Positions 17,253 through 26,935 of a stretch of 64,000 nt of DNA are shown here, piece after piece (within the stretch, counting starts at the first letter, position 1; the number at the start of each line of letters is the position of its first letter). Under the pieces are notes generated by a model that saw only the letters and a program-made list of their open reading frames with translations, ran no database searches and was not told the DNA's origin. Made by a program: the position numbers and the translations under genes. Source of the DNA: Lachnospiraceae bacterium (GTDB lineage Bacteria > Bacillota > Clostridia > Lachnospirales > Lachnospiraceae). Location of the stretch: positions 62,001-126,000 of the forward strand of contig SVEJ01000001.1 of NCBI GenBank assembly GCA_015057435.1, read 5' to 3'.

Positions 17253-18308
17253 TTATTTTTTTTTACATAATCGAAAAATTAATTTTATGAACCTATTACT
17301 ACAAAAATAATATACTTTATACACAAGATACGAAACAAGATATAAACCAATAACAACACCTAACTGATGTAATATTAATACAATAAGGGACTCATTAACC
17401 ACGCTTTTGATATATAACTTATCCATAAAGGATTCATGGAATAAATAACATGTAAACGCCCCTTTAGCCAACTCATTAATCGTTTTACTATTGAATTGAA
17501 TCCTTGTGAATAACGATACAAGTAACGCAGCTACTGCAATAATCAAAGGATTATTATAGTTCCATGCTGTTATCATCGGTAAGTGTAATTTGTGTTCCAG
17601 CAATGATACAGCATACATAACCATCAGAATAATAATAAGATATCTAATTATCGTTTTCTTTTTAATACAAAAATTATTGGTTCTAATGTATGCACCCACA
17701 AAATAAAGCAAAATAAAATTAACTATAGTATAACCATCTTGGCTACCATACATACCTATCGAACTTAATCCTAATATGGTTGTTCCCTTAATATTCTCCA
17801 AAACATCTACACTCATTGACCACACTGAAAAAATAAGCAATAAAATCACCAGACAATCTCTAAGCTGCTTTTTGTTTAGATTATCAATTAACTTATTAAT
17901 ATATGGTGAAATCACATAAAGTGCAGAGTACAATATTACAAAATAATTGCAGGGTAACAATCTTTCCAATAATTGCTCTGTTGAATATTGATAGTCAAAT
18001 AGCATAATGCCAGCAATATAGAAAGAACAACGAAAAACAACAACTTGTACAAACAATTCAATTATCTTTATTAGATGTCTTTCATTTGTTGCAGACAAAT
18101 AATAAGCAGAAATCATAACAAACAAATCAACTGCACATATAAACAAATTCTCGGTAGCAAATAAGTAATACTGATTAACACTACCCTCTTTTACAAATTG
18201 AAATCCTCCTCCAATACCTCCGTTGTTATAATGTAGAACTACTACTCCGAGCATTGTTATTATCCTAAGCAATTCAATGCTTGAATTTCTAACATGTTTT
18301 TCTGACAT
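17253..18308 (-). CDS. Acyltransferase 3 family membrane protein
   Basis: 351 residues with about ten hydrophobic segments. It opens VRNSSIELLRIITMLGVVVLHYNNGG, which holds the family's early Arg and catalytic His in a membrane helix (His26). Members usually O-acetylate or succinylate cell-surface sugars. It lies 37 bp after the MerR-methyltransferase gene, in the middle of polymer genes, so surface glycan acylation is likely. A second, distinct member is at 20618. Confidence 0.85.
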   Translation of the reverse strand: MSEKHVRNSSIELLRIITMLGVVVLHYNNGGIGGGFQFVKEGSVNQYYLFATENLFICAVDLFVMISAYYLSATNERHLIKIIELFVQVVVFRCSFYIAGIMLFDYQYSTEQLLERLLPCNYFVILYSALYVISPYINKLIDNLNKKQLRDCLVILLLIFSVWSMSVDVLENIKGTTILGLSSIGMYGSQDGYTIVNFILLYFVGAYIRTNNFCIKKKTIIRYLIIILMVMYAVSLLEHKLHLPMITAWNYNNPLIIAVAALLVSLFTRIQFNSKTINELAKGAFTCYLFHESFMDKLYIKSVVNESLIVLILHQLGVVIGLYLVSYLVYKVYYFCSNRFIKLIFRLCKKK

Positions 18309-18345
18309 GGTCTCCCCCCCCTTTTTCTATTTTGAGACACTTATT

Positions 18346-19533
18346 TCATACTCTACAAAGAAAAATTCCCGCTTCTTTTGAAATACGAAATCCTTTCTTT
18401 GTTTTCTTTTCAACAAAACTTTTAAATTCATTATATCGATTAACAATATACTGATTCTGATTTCCGTGGCAAGATAATATATACTCAATCAAAGGTTCTG
18501 CCTCATCAACAATCAACTCGTCCAAATATAATCGTTGCTCCACATGCTGAAAATACGGAAGCAATTGCTCTCCACCATTCTCCAAACCAAACTTTTCTTG
18601 CATCTTATTTGCAGATAATGATATTGAAGGATTAAACTCTCGTACCAAATCAGTAATTTCCTTCATGTGATCTTCACCATATGTACTACAAACAAACAAT
18701 CCTTCTTTCTTTAACACCCTCCGTATTTCCGTCAATACACGTGGCAAATCTTCACAATAAAATAATACATGATTGGCAATAACATAATCAAATGAAGCAT
18801 CTTTATACGGAATGCTATGACAATCAAACAAATCATATTGAAATATTGAATTTGCATGTTCCAGTCGTTCTAATTCACGCTTTGTATCTCGTAACATCCC
18901 TTCCGAAATATCATTTAATGTGACAAGAAAATCAACCGGAAGTCTCGTATAATTCTCTATCCACATTGCACCGTTACCGCAACCGATTTCTAAAACACAG
19001 CTCCCCTTCCTAAAAGCACACTGTTCATAAACCCATGGGAACCACCCTTGCTGATTCACAGAATATTCCTGGTGCAATCGAATTCTCGCATCAATATTAC
19101 TTGCATTTTGATATTGCATCTTAAGAGAATTTTCCATACTTGTCAAATGAATCAGATTCATCATATTGGTCCAGTCGATTTCTTGATTGCAATCTAAAGC
19201 GACAGTTGTATCTTCTATCGCCTGCTCTACCATCTGCATTTGCTCAATTCTATCTTGCACAAGTTTTTGTTGCAATCGAAGAGAATTACGAAGCATCTGT
19301 CTATCCAATTCACCGACTGTCATATCGCGAATCTCCTCTAGAGAAAACCCAAGATACTTTAACAATAAAATCTGTTGTAAGCGGACAAAATCCTCATCCG
19401 TATAAAAACGTTTTCCTGATTCATTCACAAACGATGGTTTCAATATATTTTGTTTGTCATAAAAACGAACAGTTCGCACTGAGATGTGCGCCATCTTTGC
19501 GAACTGTCCGGAAGTATAATATTCATTTTTCAT
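18346..19533 (-). CDS. MerR-type regulator fused to a SAM-dependent methyltransferase
   Basis: 395 residues. A MerR winged-helix domain covers about 5-75 (YYTSGQFAKMAHISVRTVRF, then YTDEDFVRLQQILLLKYLGF), followed by a coiled dimer helix (about 80-115). A class I methyltransferase domain covers about 155-290, with motif I VLEIGCGNGAMW (180-191) and a later YVIANHVLFYC. MerR proteins bind an effector with the C-terminal domain and twist the promoter DNA; here that domain is an apparent enzyme, and SAM or its substrate could be the signal. It reads with the acyltransferase 37 bp downstream and follows a 93-bp AT-rich gap after the next gene's stop. Target genes are unknown. Confidence 0.85.
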   Translation of the reverse strand: MKNEYYTSGQFAKMAHISVRTVRFYDKQNILKPSFVNESGKRFYTDEDFVRLQQILLLKYLGFSLEEIRDMTVGELDRQMLRNSLRLQQKLVQDRIEQMQMVEQAIEDTTVALDCNQEIDWTNMMNLIHLTSMENSLKMQYQNASNIDARIRLHQEYSVNQQGWFPWVYEQCAFRKGSCVLEIGCGNGAMWIENYTRLPVDFLVTLNDISEGMLRDTKRELERLEHANSIFQYDLFDCHSIPYKDASFDYVIANHVLFYCEDLPRVLTEIRRVLKKEGLFVCSTYGEDHMKEITDLVREFNPSISLSANKMQEKFGLENGGEQLLPYFQHVEQRLYLDELIVDEAEPLIEYILSCHGNQNQYIVNRYNEFKSFVEKKTKKGFRISKEAGIFLCRV

Positions 19534-19626
19534 AAATCTTCCCTTTAATCAAATTAATATATACAGCTTAAATATCTGTTATATTTTCTTAAGTTGTGAA
19601 ATCCTTGTTACAATATCTCATTGTTT

Positions 19627-20616
19627 TTATAATCTTGTCACAACATACGATATAGATTTAAGCAACCTACATTTATATAAAACAGAAAAAAACTTAACAG
19701 CAATTCGATGGGAAATCGGAAAATCGTTTAGTTTTGTAATAGATAACAACGGATTTTTAACACAATTCGGACATTGTTCATCTAATACTTCTATTATTTC
19801 ATCACACAATTCATATAAGTTTTTTCTATTACTTTTTCTACCAAATTGAAATAAAAACACAGTAAAACTACGCATCACGCATAATTCAAGAAAATCATAT
19901 GAGTTAACACATTCATTAGTATTGACATATCTTAGTACTTCACCAATCTCTCTTACAGGTAACTTAAATTCTTTCAATCCCTTAAAGCGTCTCATAGCAG
20001 AGGAATTATGTTGTACATAATAATATCCTGTATAATCCACCGCCCTTATATTCTTTCCTAATGCATTAACCATCATATTAAATGGTATGTCTTCTCCACG
20101 TACCCCTTCCGGAAACAATATACTATATTTCTCTAAAAAATCTCTACGAAAAATCCGCATACAAATTGTCATTAATTTATAAATATATGTTTCATTCTCT
20201 TGCTCTAATTGTTGCACTTTTACTTCTCTCAAAATATCTCCCGCAGAATTCACTTCTTTATAACCACAAAAAACCATGTCCGATTGATATTTCTCAGCTT
20301 CATCATACAATCTATTGAGATAATCATTATCAATATAATCATCACTATCTATAAATGCAACATACTTTCCATTTGCCATATCCATTGCACGATTTCTCGC
20401 TACAGATACTCCTGCATTTTCTTGATTGATTACTATAAAGACTTGTGAATACTTTTCTTGATATTCTTCTAAAATAGCAAAACTATCATCTGTACTCCCA
20501 TCATTCACCACCAAAATTTCAACATCTTTCATTGTTTGATTCAAAAGTGAATCCAAACACTTTTTTAAGTATTTTTCACTATTATAAACAGGTATAATGA
20601 CCGATATCTTACACAT
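19627..20616 (-). CDS. Family 2 glycosyltransferase
   Basis: 329 residues from the ATG at 20616, which has AAAGGAG 5 bp upstream; the longer frame starts within the acyltransferase gene. It opens CKISVIIPVYNSEKYLKK; VVNDGSTDDSF and AFIDSDDYIDNDY supply the nucleotide- and metal-binding motifs. The C-terminal 130 residues carry no recognisable extra domain. It is the last gene of the 25-kb polymer run and starts 1 bp after the acyltransferase stop, so translation is coupled. Confidence 0.88.
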   Translation of the reverse strand: MCKISVIIPVYNSEKYLKKCLDSLLNQTMKDVEILVVNDGSTDDSFAILEEYQEKYSQVFIVINQENAGVSVARNRAMDMANGKYVAFIDSDDYIDNDYLNRLYDEAEKYQSDMVFCGYKEVNSAGDILREVKVQQLEQENETYIYKLMTICMRIFRRDFLEKYSILFPEGVRGEDIPFNMMVNALGKNIRAVDYTGYYYVQHNSSAMRRFKGLKEFKLPVREIGEVLRYVNTNECVNSYDFLELCVMRSFTVFLFQFGRKSNRKNLYELCDEIIEVLDEQCPNCVKNPLLSITKLNDFPISHRIAVKFFSVLYKCRLLKSISYVVTRL

Positions 20617-20617
20617 A

Positions 20618-21658
20618 TTAACTCCTTTTAGACTTATTGATAATTCTTTTTTCCACACCTTCTATTAATACGATTGCGCATAACAGTGCAACAAATATAG
20701 TTAATACTATATTAATATACGGATTCATATTTCCACCAAATAAATGTATAAATAATTGTTGTATAGGAAAAGCGCACAAATACATCGCATAAGAATAGTC
20801 TCCTAAAAAAGAGTATTTCTTATCAATCTGTCTTTCTGTAAAGAAAAGCCAACTCAAAGCATATGGAAAGAACATTAATATTCCAAGCCAAGATATATTA
20901 AATATAATAGTAATTACGAAAAAGAAAAATAATGCAATCAATGTCTTTAAAGAAAATTCAATTTCATTTCTAAGAACATAATAAACCATTCCTATATAAA
21001 AAATTATACACAAACACAAAAAATCTTCTATGAGAGAAACATGTAATATTTTATTCGCAAGCACACCTAACACCGCACTTATAACACATAACGGTAATGT
21101 CTTTCTTATAACACGTGGTTTCATCATCCCTGTATGATAACATACAAAACATACAATATAACATAAGAATTCTAATGGCAAAGTCCATAAGGATCCATTA
21201 ACAACAGGTCCATAATAATTATTTTGAAACACACCTGGTAATTCGTGTTTCAAAATCAGAATACAATTTAGTAAATATAATCCTGTATCCAAATTAGTAT
21301 AATACTCAATCACTTCTTTCTCTGAAACAAACACTCCAAAAACTACAGTAATTATGATTACTATCCACAATAATGGAAATATCCGAATACATCTTGCCTT
21401 AAAATATTCTTTGAAACTGTTCTTTTTCTCTATACTTTTTGCAATAAACAAGCCACTAGCAAAGAAAAAAAAAGCAACAGCTAATCTACCTAATGTAATT
21501 TCCTTTCCCGTCAACCAATACACAACCTCATAATAATTAGAATCACATAGTACAAATGCGTGTCCAACAATAACAAATATTGAAGCAACAAATCGTAAAA
21601 AATGTAAATTTTCACTTCTTATATTCATCATTTGAGAAAGTGTAAACTTATTCTTCAT
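20618..21658 (-). CDS. Acyltransferase 3 family membrane protein
   Basis: 346 residues from the ATG at 21658 (GGAGG 7 bp upstream; a GTG one codon earlier is possible). About ten membrane segments. NLHFLRFVASIFVIVGHAFVL has the family's Arg and catalytic His; FFFFASGLFIAKS and WIVIIITVVFGVF follow, and the middle SLWTLPLEFLCYIVCF matches OafA-like O-acetyltransferases. It probably acetylates a sugar of the locus polymer. The start overlaps the flippase end by about 11 bp. Confidence 0.87.
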   Translation of the reverse strand: MKNKFTLSQMMNIRSENLHFLRFVASIFVIVGHAFVLCDSNYYEVVYWLTGKEITLGRLAVAFFFFASGLFIAKSIEKKNSFKEYFKARCIRIFPLLWIVIIITVVFGVFVSEKEVIEYYTNLDTGLYLLNCILILKHELPGVFQNNYYGPVVNGSLWTLPLEFLCYIVCFVCYHTGMMKPRVIRKTLPLCVISAVLGVLANKILHVSLIEDFLCLCIIFYIGMVYYVLRNEIEFSLKTLIALFFFFVITIIFNISWLGILMFFPYALSWLFFTERQIDKKYSFLGDYSYAMYLCAFPIQQLFIHLFGGNMNPYINIVLTIFVALLCAIVLIEGVEKRIINKSKRS

Positions 21659-22910
21659 CACAATTCCTCCACACTGTATACAAGCAACAAACCAACATTA
21701 GTATCACTTGAACAATTCCCGAAAAAATAATAACATAACTAACACCATTCATAGAGTATCGTTCGACAAACACCCTTGAACTCGCCCAAGAAATCAATAC
21801 ACCTACTACTGTACAAAGAAGCAGTGCTTTAGTCTTTCGAATAGCAATCATTACAGCTGACAATAACCATATTACTGCTGTCACCACAGTACAAACAATA
21901 ACCGGCAATAATAGATACATATATTTCCTTATTGATGAACCTATTATTAAAACCAAGACCCATTCACCTAAAAACCGTGCACCAATCATTGCTATTAGCA
22001 ATAGGGTTAATAGAAACAATATAAATTTTGCTAATAATATGCAAAATTTTTTATTATCCTTTTCCAGATAATATGATGTAAACAAGGGTACAAACGGATT
22101 AAAGATAACTGAAGCGAGCAATTGTATTATTACTGCAGGCGAAGCCACTGAAGCGTAAACACCTAAACGTTCAACTCCTTCAACAATCTGCAACGTATCC
22201 CTTGCAATCAAAGTGACAGTGCTTAACAAAAAATTGAAAATTACTATTGGAAAACACTCCAATAATAATCTTTTAATTTTATAATCTTTTAGCGTTCCTT
22301 TAACTTCAGCAAATTGTTTGGTATATCTAATATCGTATCCTATTACAATACTTAAAGACAAAGTTGTAATTATTAATAGTACTATTGGTAAATCACCTAT
22401 TAATTCCAAACCAATCCAAAATCCTAAAACTAAAATTGTTCCACGCACCAAAAGTGACTTTCCGATAATATCAAATCTCCAATTTTTCTGATCAATTCCA
22501 TGATACACATCTACAAATGCTTCAACCAATCTAAGAAGCAAATAGCTCATTGTACATGCTAGCTCTACGTTACTATAATGACTTAGGAAAAGATAAATTG
22601 TACACGTCACAAATGCTACAAAAATACTAATGTATCTGCTTCCTATGTATATTGTATCAGAATATTTTTCCTCTAAATCAGATACTTGAAATTGTCGCAT
22701 GCCAAATTGTGCAATTGCATAAAACGAATTTGTAATTGTCATTGCTAATGACAAGTATCCTGCCAATGAATAGCCACCTATTCTAACAGCTAAAATTGTA
22801 ATCAGCCATTGACATGCATAATAATACATGGTACCAACTGTATTCCAAACTACACTTCTTCCAATATTACTAGTCACTTCTTCCATCCCTACTATCACTT
22901 TCCGTATCAT
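21648..22910 (-). CDS. Wzx-like polysaccharide flippase (MOP superfamily)
   Basis: 420 residues with about twelve hydrophobic segments. The N-terminal NIGRSVVWNTVGTMYYYACQ and GGYSLAGYLSLAMTITNSF resemble O-antigen flippases. It would move lipid-linked repeat units across the membrane. The start is uncertain: ATG at 22910 has a weak site, ATG at 22886 (MEEVTSN) would give 412 residues. The 5' end overlaps the DUF2304 gene. The locus also has an ABC exporter (35577-37234), which usually serves a different assembly route. Confidence 0.85.
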   Translation of the reverse strand: MIRKVIVGMEEVTSNIGRSVVWNTVGTMYYYACQWLITILAVRIGGYSLAGYLSLAMTITNSFYAIAQFGMRQFQVSDLEEKYSDTIYIGSRYISIFVAFVTCTIYLFLSHYSNVELACTMSYLLLRLVEAFVDVYHGIDQKNWRFDIIGKSLLVRGTILVLGFWIGLELIGDLPIVLLIITTLSLSIVIGYDIRYTKQFAEVKGTLKDYKIKRLLLECFPIVIFNFLLSTVTLIARDTLQIVEGVERLGVYASVASPAVIIQLLASVIFNPFVPLFTSYYLEKDNKKFCILLAKFILFLLTLLLIAMIGARFLGEWVLVLIIGSSIRKYMYLLLPVIVCTVVTAVIWLLSAVMIAIRKTKALLLCTVVGVLISWASSRVFVERYSMNGVSYVIIFSGIVQVILMLVCCLYTVWRNCDEE

Positions 22911-23259
22911 TCTTCGCTACATTTTTTTCCAATTCTGCACGCAACAACGCTAATTCCTGAGTTAAACGCTTTACCTTCATAGATAAATTACTCACAGAAA
23001 CTGTAAGCGAATAAATCATAACTATTGCTAATATAACACCTATTAAAAATAGCATATTGGCAGGTATCGATATTCCTATTAATTCTGCAAACCAAAAAAC
23101 AATCTCCGGAAAAATATCTAACACAAGTAAAAAAACTGCAAAGCCCATCCAACCGAGAGCATATCTTAAATCAATTTTACCCTTTCTAACCATATTGGCT
23201 ATTGCTAAAAGCATAGCCACCACCATAATTCCAATAAAAATTTGTAACCTTAGTTCCAT
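22870..23259 (-). CDS. DUF2304 family small membrane protein
   Basis: 129 residues: three hydrophobic segments (about 4-24, 32-52, 62-84), then a charged coiled tail (about 90-129). The RYALGWMGFAVFLLVLDIFPE stretch is typical of DUF2304 proteins, which occur beside DPM1-like glycosyltransferases in surface-polymer loci. The biochemical role is unknown; a membrane partner of the glycosyltransferase 7 bp upstream is likely. The ribosome site is AGGGAG. Confidence 0.8.
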   Translation of the reverse strand: MELRLQIFIGIMVVAMLLAIANMVRKGKIDLRYALGWMGFAVFLLVLDIFPEIVFWFAELIGISIPANMLFLIGVILAIVMIYSLTVSVSNLSMKVKRLTQELALLRAELEKNVAKNDTESDSRDGRSD

Positions 23260-23265
23260 ATCTCC

Positions 23266-23955
23266 CTACTTTCTAACCCTTGCTATAAATATAGCAATTG
23301 TCACTTTTATCATATAATACACCGATTTTGTTGGTGAAATAGAAGAAATCCCCTCTTTTCGTTCATTCATCAAAACCGGAATTTCAAGCACTTTTTTTCC
23401 TTTTGACATAATATAAACAACACTTTCAGGCTCCGGATAATCTTTAGGATAATCTTCTGAAAACAATCGCATTACATCACCATTAACCATCCGCATCCCT
23501 GATGTGGGATCTGTAATACTTCGACCAGTTAACATTTTTATCAACAAATTAAAGTGCTTAATTCCCATTCTCCTTAATCTAGAGGACTGAAAACCCTCAT
23601 TCTTTATAAATCTGGAACCAATCACCATATCGGCAGAATTGTCTATCAAATAATCAACCATTTCTTCTAAATATAACGCGCTGTGTTGTCCATCACCATC
23701 AAATTGAACCGCAATATCATATCCATTTCGAACACCATATAAATATCCTGCTTGAACTGCACCTCCAATCCCTAAATTTACAGGTAATTTAATACAATTA
23801 ATTCCCTCTTTTTCGCAAACATCCAACGTACCATCCGTAGAACAATCATTTACCACCACATAATCAAATTCTGGTGCATTCATTTTTATATCCCTTACTG
23901 TATTTAATATACTCGCCTGCTCATTATATGCAGGAATTATGGCTAATTTTTTCAT
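23266..23955 (-). CDS. Family 2 glycosyltransferase, DPM1-like
   Basis: 229 residues from the ATG at 23955 (GGAAAGGA 6 bp upstream); the longer frame lies inside the preceding gene. It opens KKLAIIPAYNEQASI, with VVNDCSTDGTLD, VQFDGDGQH as metal-binding motif, and VIGSRFIKNEGFQSSRLRRM. DPM1-like enzymes attach a sugar to polyprenyl phosphate; with DUF2304 next to it, this one probably makes an undecaprenyl-phosphate sugar used by a GT-C enzyme, perhaps the 707-residue protein at 24799. Confidence 0.88.
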   Translation of the reverse strand: MKKLAIIPAYNEQASILNTVRDIKMNAPEFDYVVVNDCSTDGTLDVCEKEGINCIKLPVNLGIGGAVQAGYLYGVRNGYDIAVQFDGDGQHSALYLEEMVDYLIDNSADMVIGSRFIKNEGFQSSRLRRMGIKHFNLLIKMLTGRSITDPTSGMRMVNGDVMRLFSEDYPKDYPEPESVVYIMSKGKKVLEIPVLMNERKEGISSISPTKSVYYMIKVTIAIFIARVRK

Positions 23956-23986
23956 CTTGATTCCTTTCCATAATAAACCCTCATTA

Positions 23987-24775
23987 TCAAGAAAGTTTAT
24001 TTGATTTTTCGCTTGTTCCATACAGTTTTACTAAAATTTTTGCAATTGGTAACGGCCAAAATTTGCAAAACATAATTAAGTCTTCTTTTGTCCTTGCATT
24101 ATCTTCTAATATTTTTGATGTTTCCGATTCTCCGTGAATCCTATGATATACTAACTTTTTTGGGGAATATACAAAAGAACCCTTTCTTTTAGAAAGCATT
24201 TCCCAAGCTTCCCAATCTTCATCTGCTCTAAATCCATGCTGAAATACCTGAATCGGACAATTATCTTTCACAAAAGTAACCGACGGGCAACAAATTGGGG
24301 AACCTAAAGAAAGAATTCTTCGCCTTACAAATCTGCTTTTCCATAGGAGATTAAAACGGAGAGGTAACAGCATTATTCGTTTTATAGTAAGTAAGTTGTT
24401 TTTTATCACAAATTTTCCGTTTCGTATCTCTCCATAATCCGAAAAAAATATTATTGGTTTAGTAGCAGTTTGCAACATATCCATCATTTCTTTGACATAA
24501 TGCGTATCATACACATCATCCTGATGAGCAATCGTAACATACTCCGATTCAGCCTTTTTATACGCAAAATTCCAATCCTGCGTAATCCCACATTCTCCCT
24601 CATTAATATATAAAGGTATATCATATTTCTCACATAATCCTTGTATATATAAATTCGGTGTAGAAGTTGCAACAATAACATTGGTACTTACTGATTGACC
24701 TTTAACGCTCCTAATACATTCTTCTAAATATTCACTTTCCTTATAAGCACAAACTGCAAATGTATGTTTATTCAT
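23987..24775 (-). CDS. Family 2 glycosyltransferase
   Basis: 262 residues from the ATG at 24775 (GAGG 5 bp upstream). It opens HTFAVCAYKESEYLEE, and the catalytic metal motif is HQDDVYD near residue 85. The C-terminal FVYSPKKLVYHRIHGES block resembles rhamnosyl- and similar transferases. Donor unknown. The start of the next gene (23955) falls 31 bp beyond its stop. Confidence 0.82.
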   Translation of the reverse strand: MNKHTFAVCAYKESEYLEECIRSVKGQSVSTNVIVATSTPNLYIQGLCEKYDIPLYINEGECGITQDWNFAYKKAESEYVTIAHQDDVYDTHYVKEMMDMLQTATKPIIFFSDYGEIRNGKFVIKNNLLTIKRIMLLPLRFNLLWKSRFVRRRILSLGSPICCPSVTFVKDNCPIQVFQHGFRADEDWEAWEMLSKRKGSFVYSPKKLVYHRIHGESETSKILEDNARTKEDLIMFCKFWPLPIAKILVKLYGTSEKSNKLS

Positions 24776-24798
24776 ATTATCCTCACCCAATTATAATA

Positions 24799-26922
24799 TT
24801 AGTATACAACTTTATAAATAAGACTACCATCTTCTTCATATACTTTATCTAATGTAACTTCCTCTCCTTCTGATAACGTCAACTCTTCCGTCGTAAAAAT
24901 ATAAGATATATTTGCAACATCCAAATCATTATGATTTAGTTTCAATCTAATAACATCTGATTGAACTAGCTCAAATGAGGTATCTTCTTCCGATAAAGAA
25001 ACACACACGTGTGAATACCTATTATATACATCCTCGTATTTTCCGGTTGGATCCAATTCATTCCATAGCTGTATATTGGGATACACGTTTGTACTATTCA
25101 CGGTCGGTGCCCCACACGCAAGTAAATAACCAGACAAGAAAATATTATCACCAACGGCCAACCATTTTGCTTCTTCATCATTTTCACATATTTTCTGAAT
25201 TTGCTTCGCTACAGGTTTAGAATATATCGCATCCAACCCTTTCGAAATTGGTCTAATATATACTCCTTGTAATAAAGTTATCAGTATTACAACCCCAAAA
25301 ACTAATTGGATTGTTATACGTTGCTGCTTAGTAAGCATTACAAATATAACTGCAGCAAATAAAAAACTCATTACTACGATATAAAATAAAGGCATATAGT
25401 TAGGTTCTCGCATAGAACTGTATATTACACAAACACAACTATAAACAATCCCTATCATCCACCCTAATCTTTTCGAAACATTAGATTTATCAGAAAAGTA
25501 TTTCATATAATATATTAATACATATACTTGTAATACACTCAAAATTTCCACGGCTTTTCCTACGGTTGAATTTGATAAGAGAATAAAATCGCATATTTTT
25601 ACTGGTAATCCAATTGTGCAATAAAGTGTTAAAATTATAGATACTATACTAAACCCAATAGCCAATATATCTTTCTTCTTATCCTTTATTAATCTATATA
25701 TTAAACAGAACAATGGAATTGGAAAAAAAGAACAAACAATCGAAATCATTGTTGGATTAGGTAAATTATGATAACCCATTAAAGGAGTTAAAAAACCATA
25801 AAACATTCGTTCTATTATCATTCCACCATAATCTCTACGTTCTCCCGGATAAGCAGTTTGTGTAATTGCTGTTATATAATCCTCTGCCATTGTAAAATAG
25901 TGTACAACAAACATACCTACTATCACAAACATCATTACTACTACAATCCACTCATATCTCCATTTTTTAATTATTACCCAATTATCCTCAAACATCCAAA
26001 TCACAAAAACTAATGCAATATAAGCAATCGGAACTTGCCACGCAGGATACAGCGCACAAATAAAATTCGAGAAAAACACGGCAAACATCAACCCTAAAAA
26101 ACATTTTTTCCAAAGGCAGGAAACCTTAATAAAATAATATGCTAAAACAATTGACATCTGTGCTAATATTAACTGTTTCGGAAATGACCACCACAAAAAC
26201 CAAGAAGAAAAAGTAATCAGCACAGCACCTAAGGTAGATAAAAACACATCTTCTTTCGTCAAAATGACGCCCATTTCTAATGTACTTAAAAAACATAATA
26301 CAATAGGAAAAAACCAATAAAATGAGTATGCATATTCGACATCAATTTTTCCAAAAAGAAATGAAAAAACAGTACTTCCTATAGATAAAAAAGAAGACGT
26401 ATTTGCCCCAAAAACACCATTCGTCGTTTCAGTCCCTCGCATAATTTCATTATAATCATCATATGGTGTATCAGTAAACTCATTCGAAATGATAGACGGA
26501 GTCGTCACAACCCAATCATCACTTCTGATTCCTCTCCCCTGACCAAATAATGGCTCTACATACTCATTTCCACTGTTTGGTTGTACATACATATCATATA
26601 ACGTGATTGAATCACAGTGGTATTTATTAGCAACCAAAAAAAGTAATACAAAACCACCTACAAACCATCGATATCTAAACAAAAATTCCCCCGTTTCTTT
26701 TACACCTTCAACAATAAAAGTAAATATCACAAACAAAATCAACCAAAGAATTTTTATTCGTTCAAAATTAAATCCTATAGAATATTGTTCCCTATATTGT
26801 ATACTTACAAATACTGTTGCAACAAAACCACTAAATAATAAAAGCATAATAAGGCGAAAGCATAGCCGAATAACCTTTTCGCGTTGATTATATAATAATT
26901 TAATTGGGGTAATTTCTTTCAA
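24799..26922 (-). CDS. Large polytopic membrane protein, probable GT-C-type
   Basis: 707 residues, starting at TTG (26922) with AGGAGG 8-9 bp upstream. About 12-14 membrane segments, a large extracytoplasmic loop near residues 110-180 containing GRGIRSDDWVVTTPSIISNE, and a soluble C-terminal part (about 590-707). The acidic pair after the first membrane helices and the topology recall GT-C glycosyltransferases that use polyprenyl-phosphate sugars, but no family could be named with certainty. Its place right before the DPM1-like and other transferases fits such a job. A polymerase (Wzy-like) role is the main alternative. Confidence 0.7.
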   Translation of the reverse strand: MKEITPIKLLYNQREKVIRLCFRLIMLLLFSGFVATVFVSIQYREQYSIGFNFERIKILWLILFVIFTFIVEGVKETGEFLFRYRWFVGGFVLLFLVANKYHCDSITLYDMYVQPNSGNEYVEPLFGQGRGIRSDDWVVTTPSIISNEFTDTPYDDYNEIMRGTETTNGVFGANTSSFLSIGSTVFSFLFGKIDVEYAYSFYWFFPIVLCFLSTLEMGVILTKEDVFLSTLGAVLITFSSWFLWWSFPKQLILAQMSIVLAYYFIKVSCLWKKCFLGLMFAVFFSNFICALYPAWQVPIAYIALVFVIWMFEDNWVIIKKWRYEWIVVVMMFVIVGMFVVHYFTMAEDYITAITQTAYPGERRDYGGMIIERMFYGFLTPLMGYHNLPNPTMISIVCSFFPIPLFCLIYRLIKDKKKDILAIGFSIVSIILTLYCTIGLPVKICDFILLSNSTVGKAVEILSVLQVYVLIYYMKYFSDKSNVSKRLGWMIGIVYSCVCVIYSSMREPNYMPLFYIVVMSFLFAAVIFVMLTKQQRITIQLVFGVVILITLLQGVYIRPISKGLDAIYSKPVAKQIQKICENDEEAKWLAVGDNIFLSGYLLACGAPTVNSTNVYPNIQLWNELDPTGKYEDVYNRYSHVCVSLSEEDTSFELVQSDVIRLKLNHNDLDVANISYIFTTEELTLSEGEEVTLDKVYEEDGSLIYKVVY

Positions 26923-26935
26923 TAATCTCTCCTCC

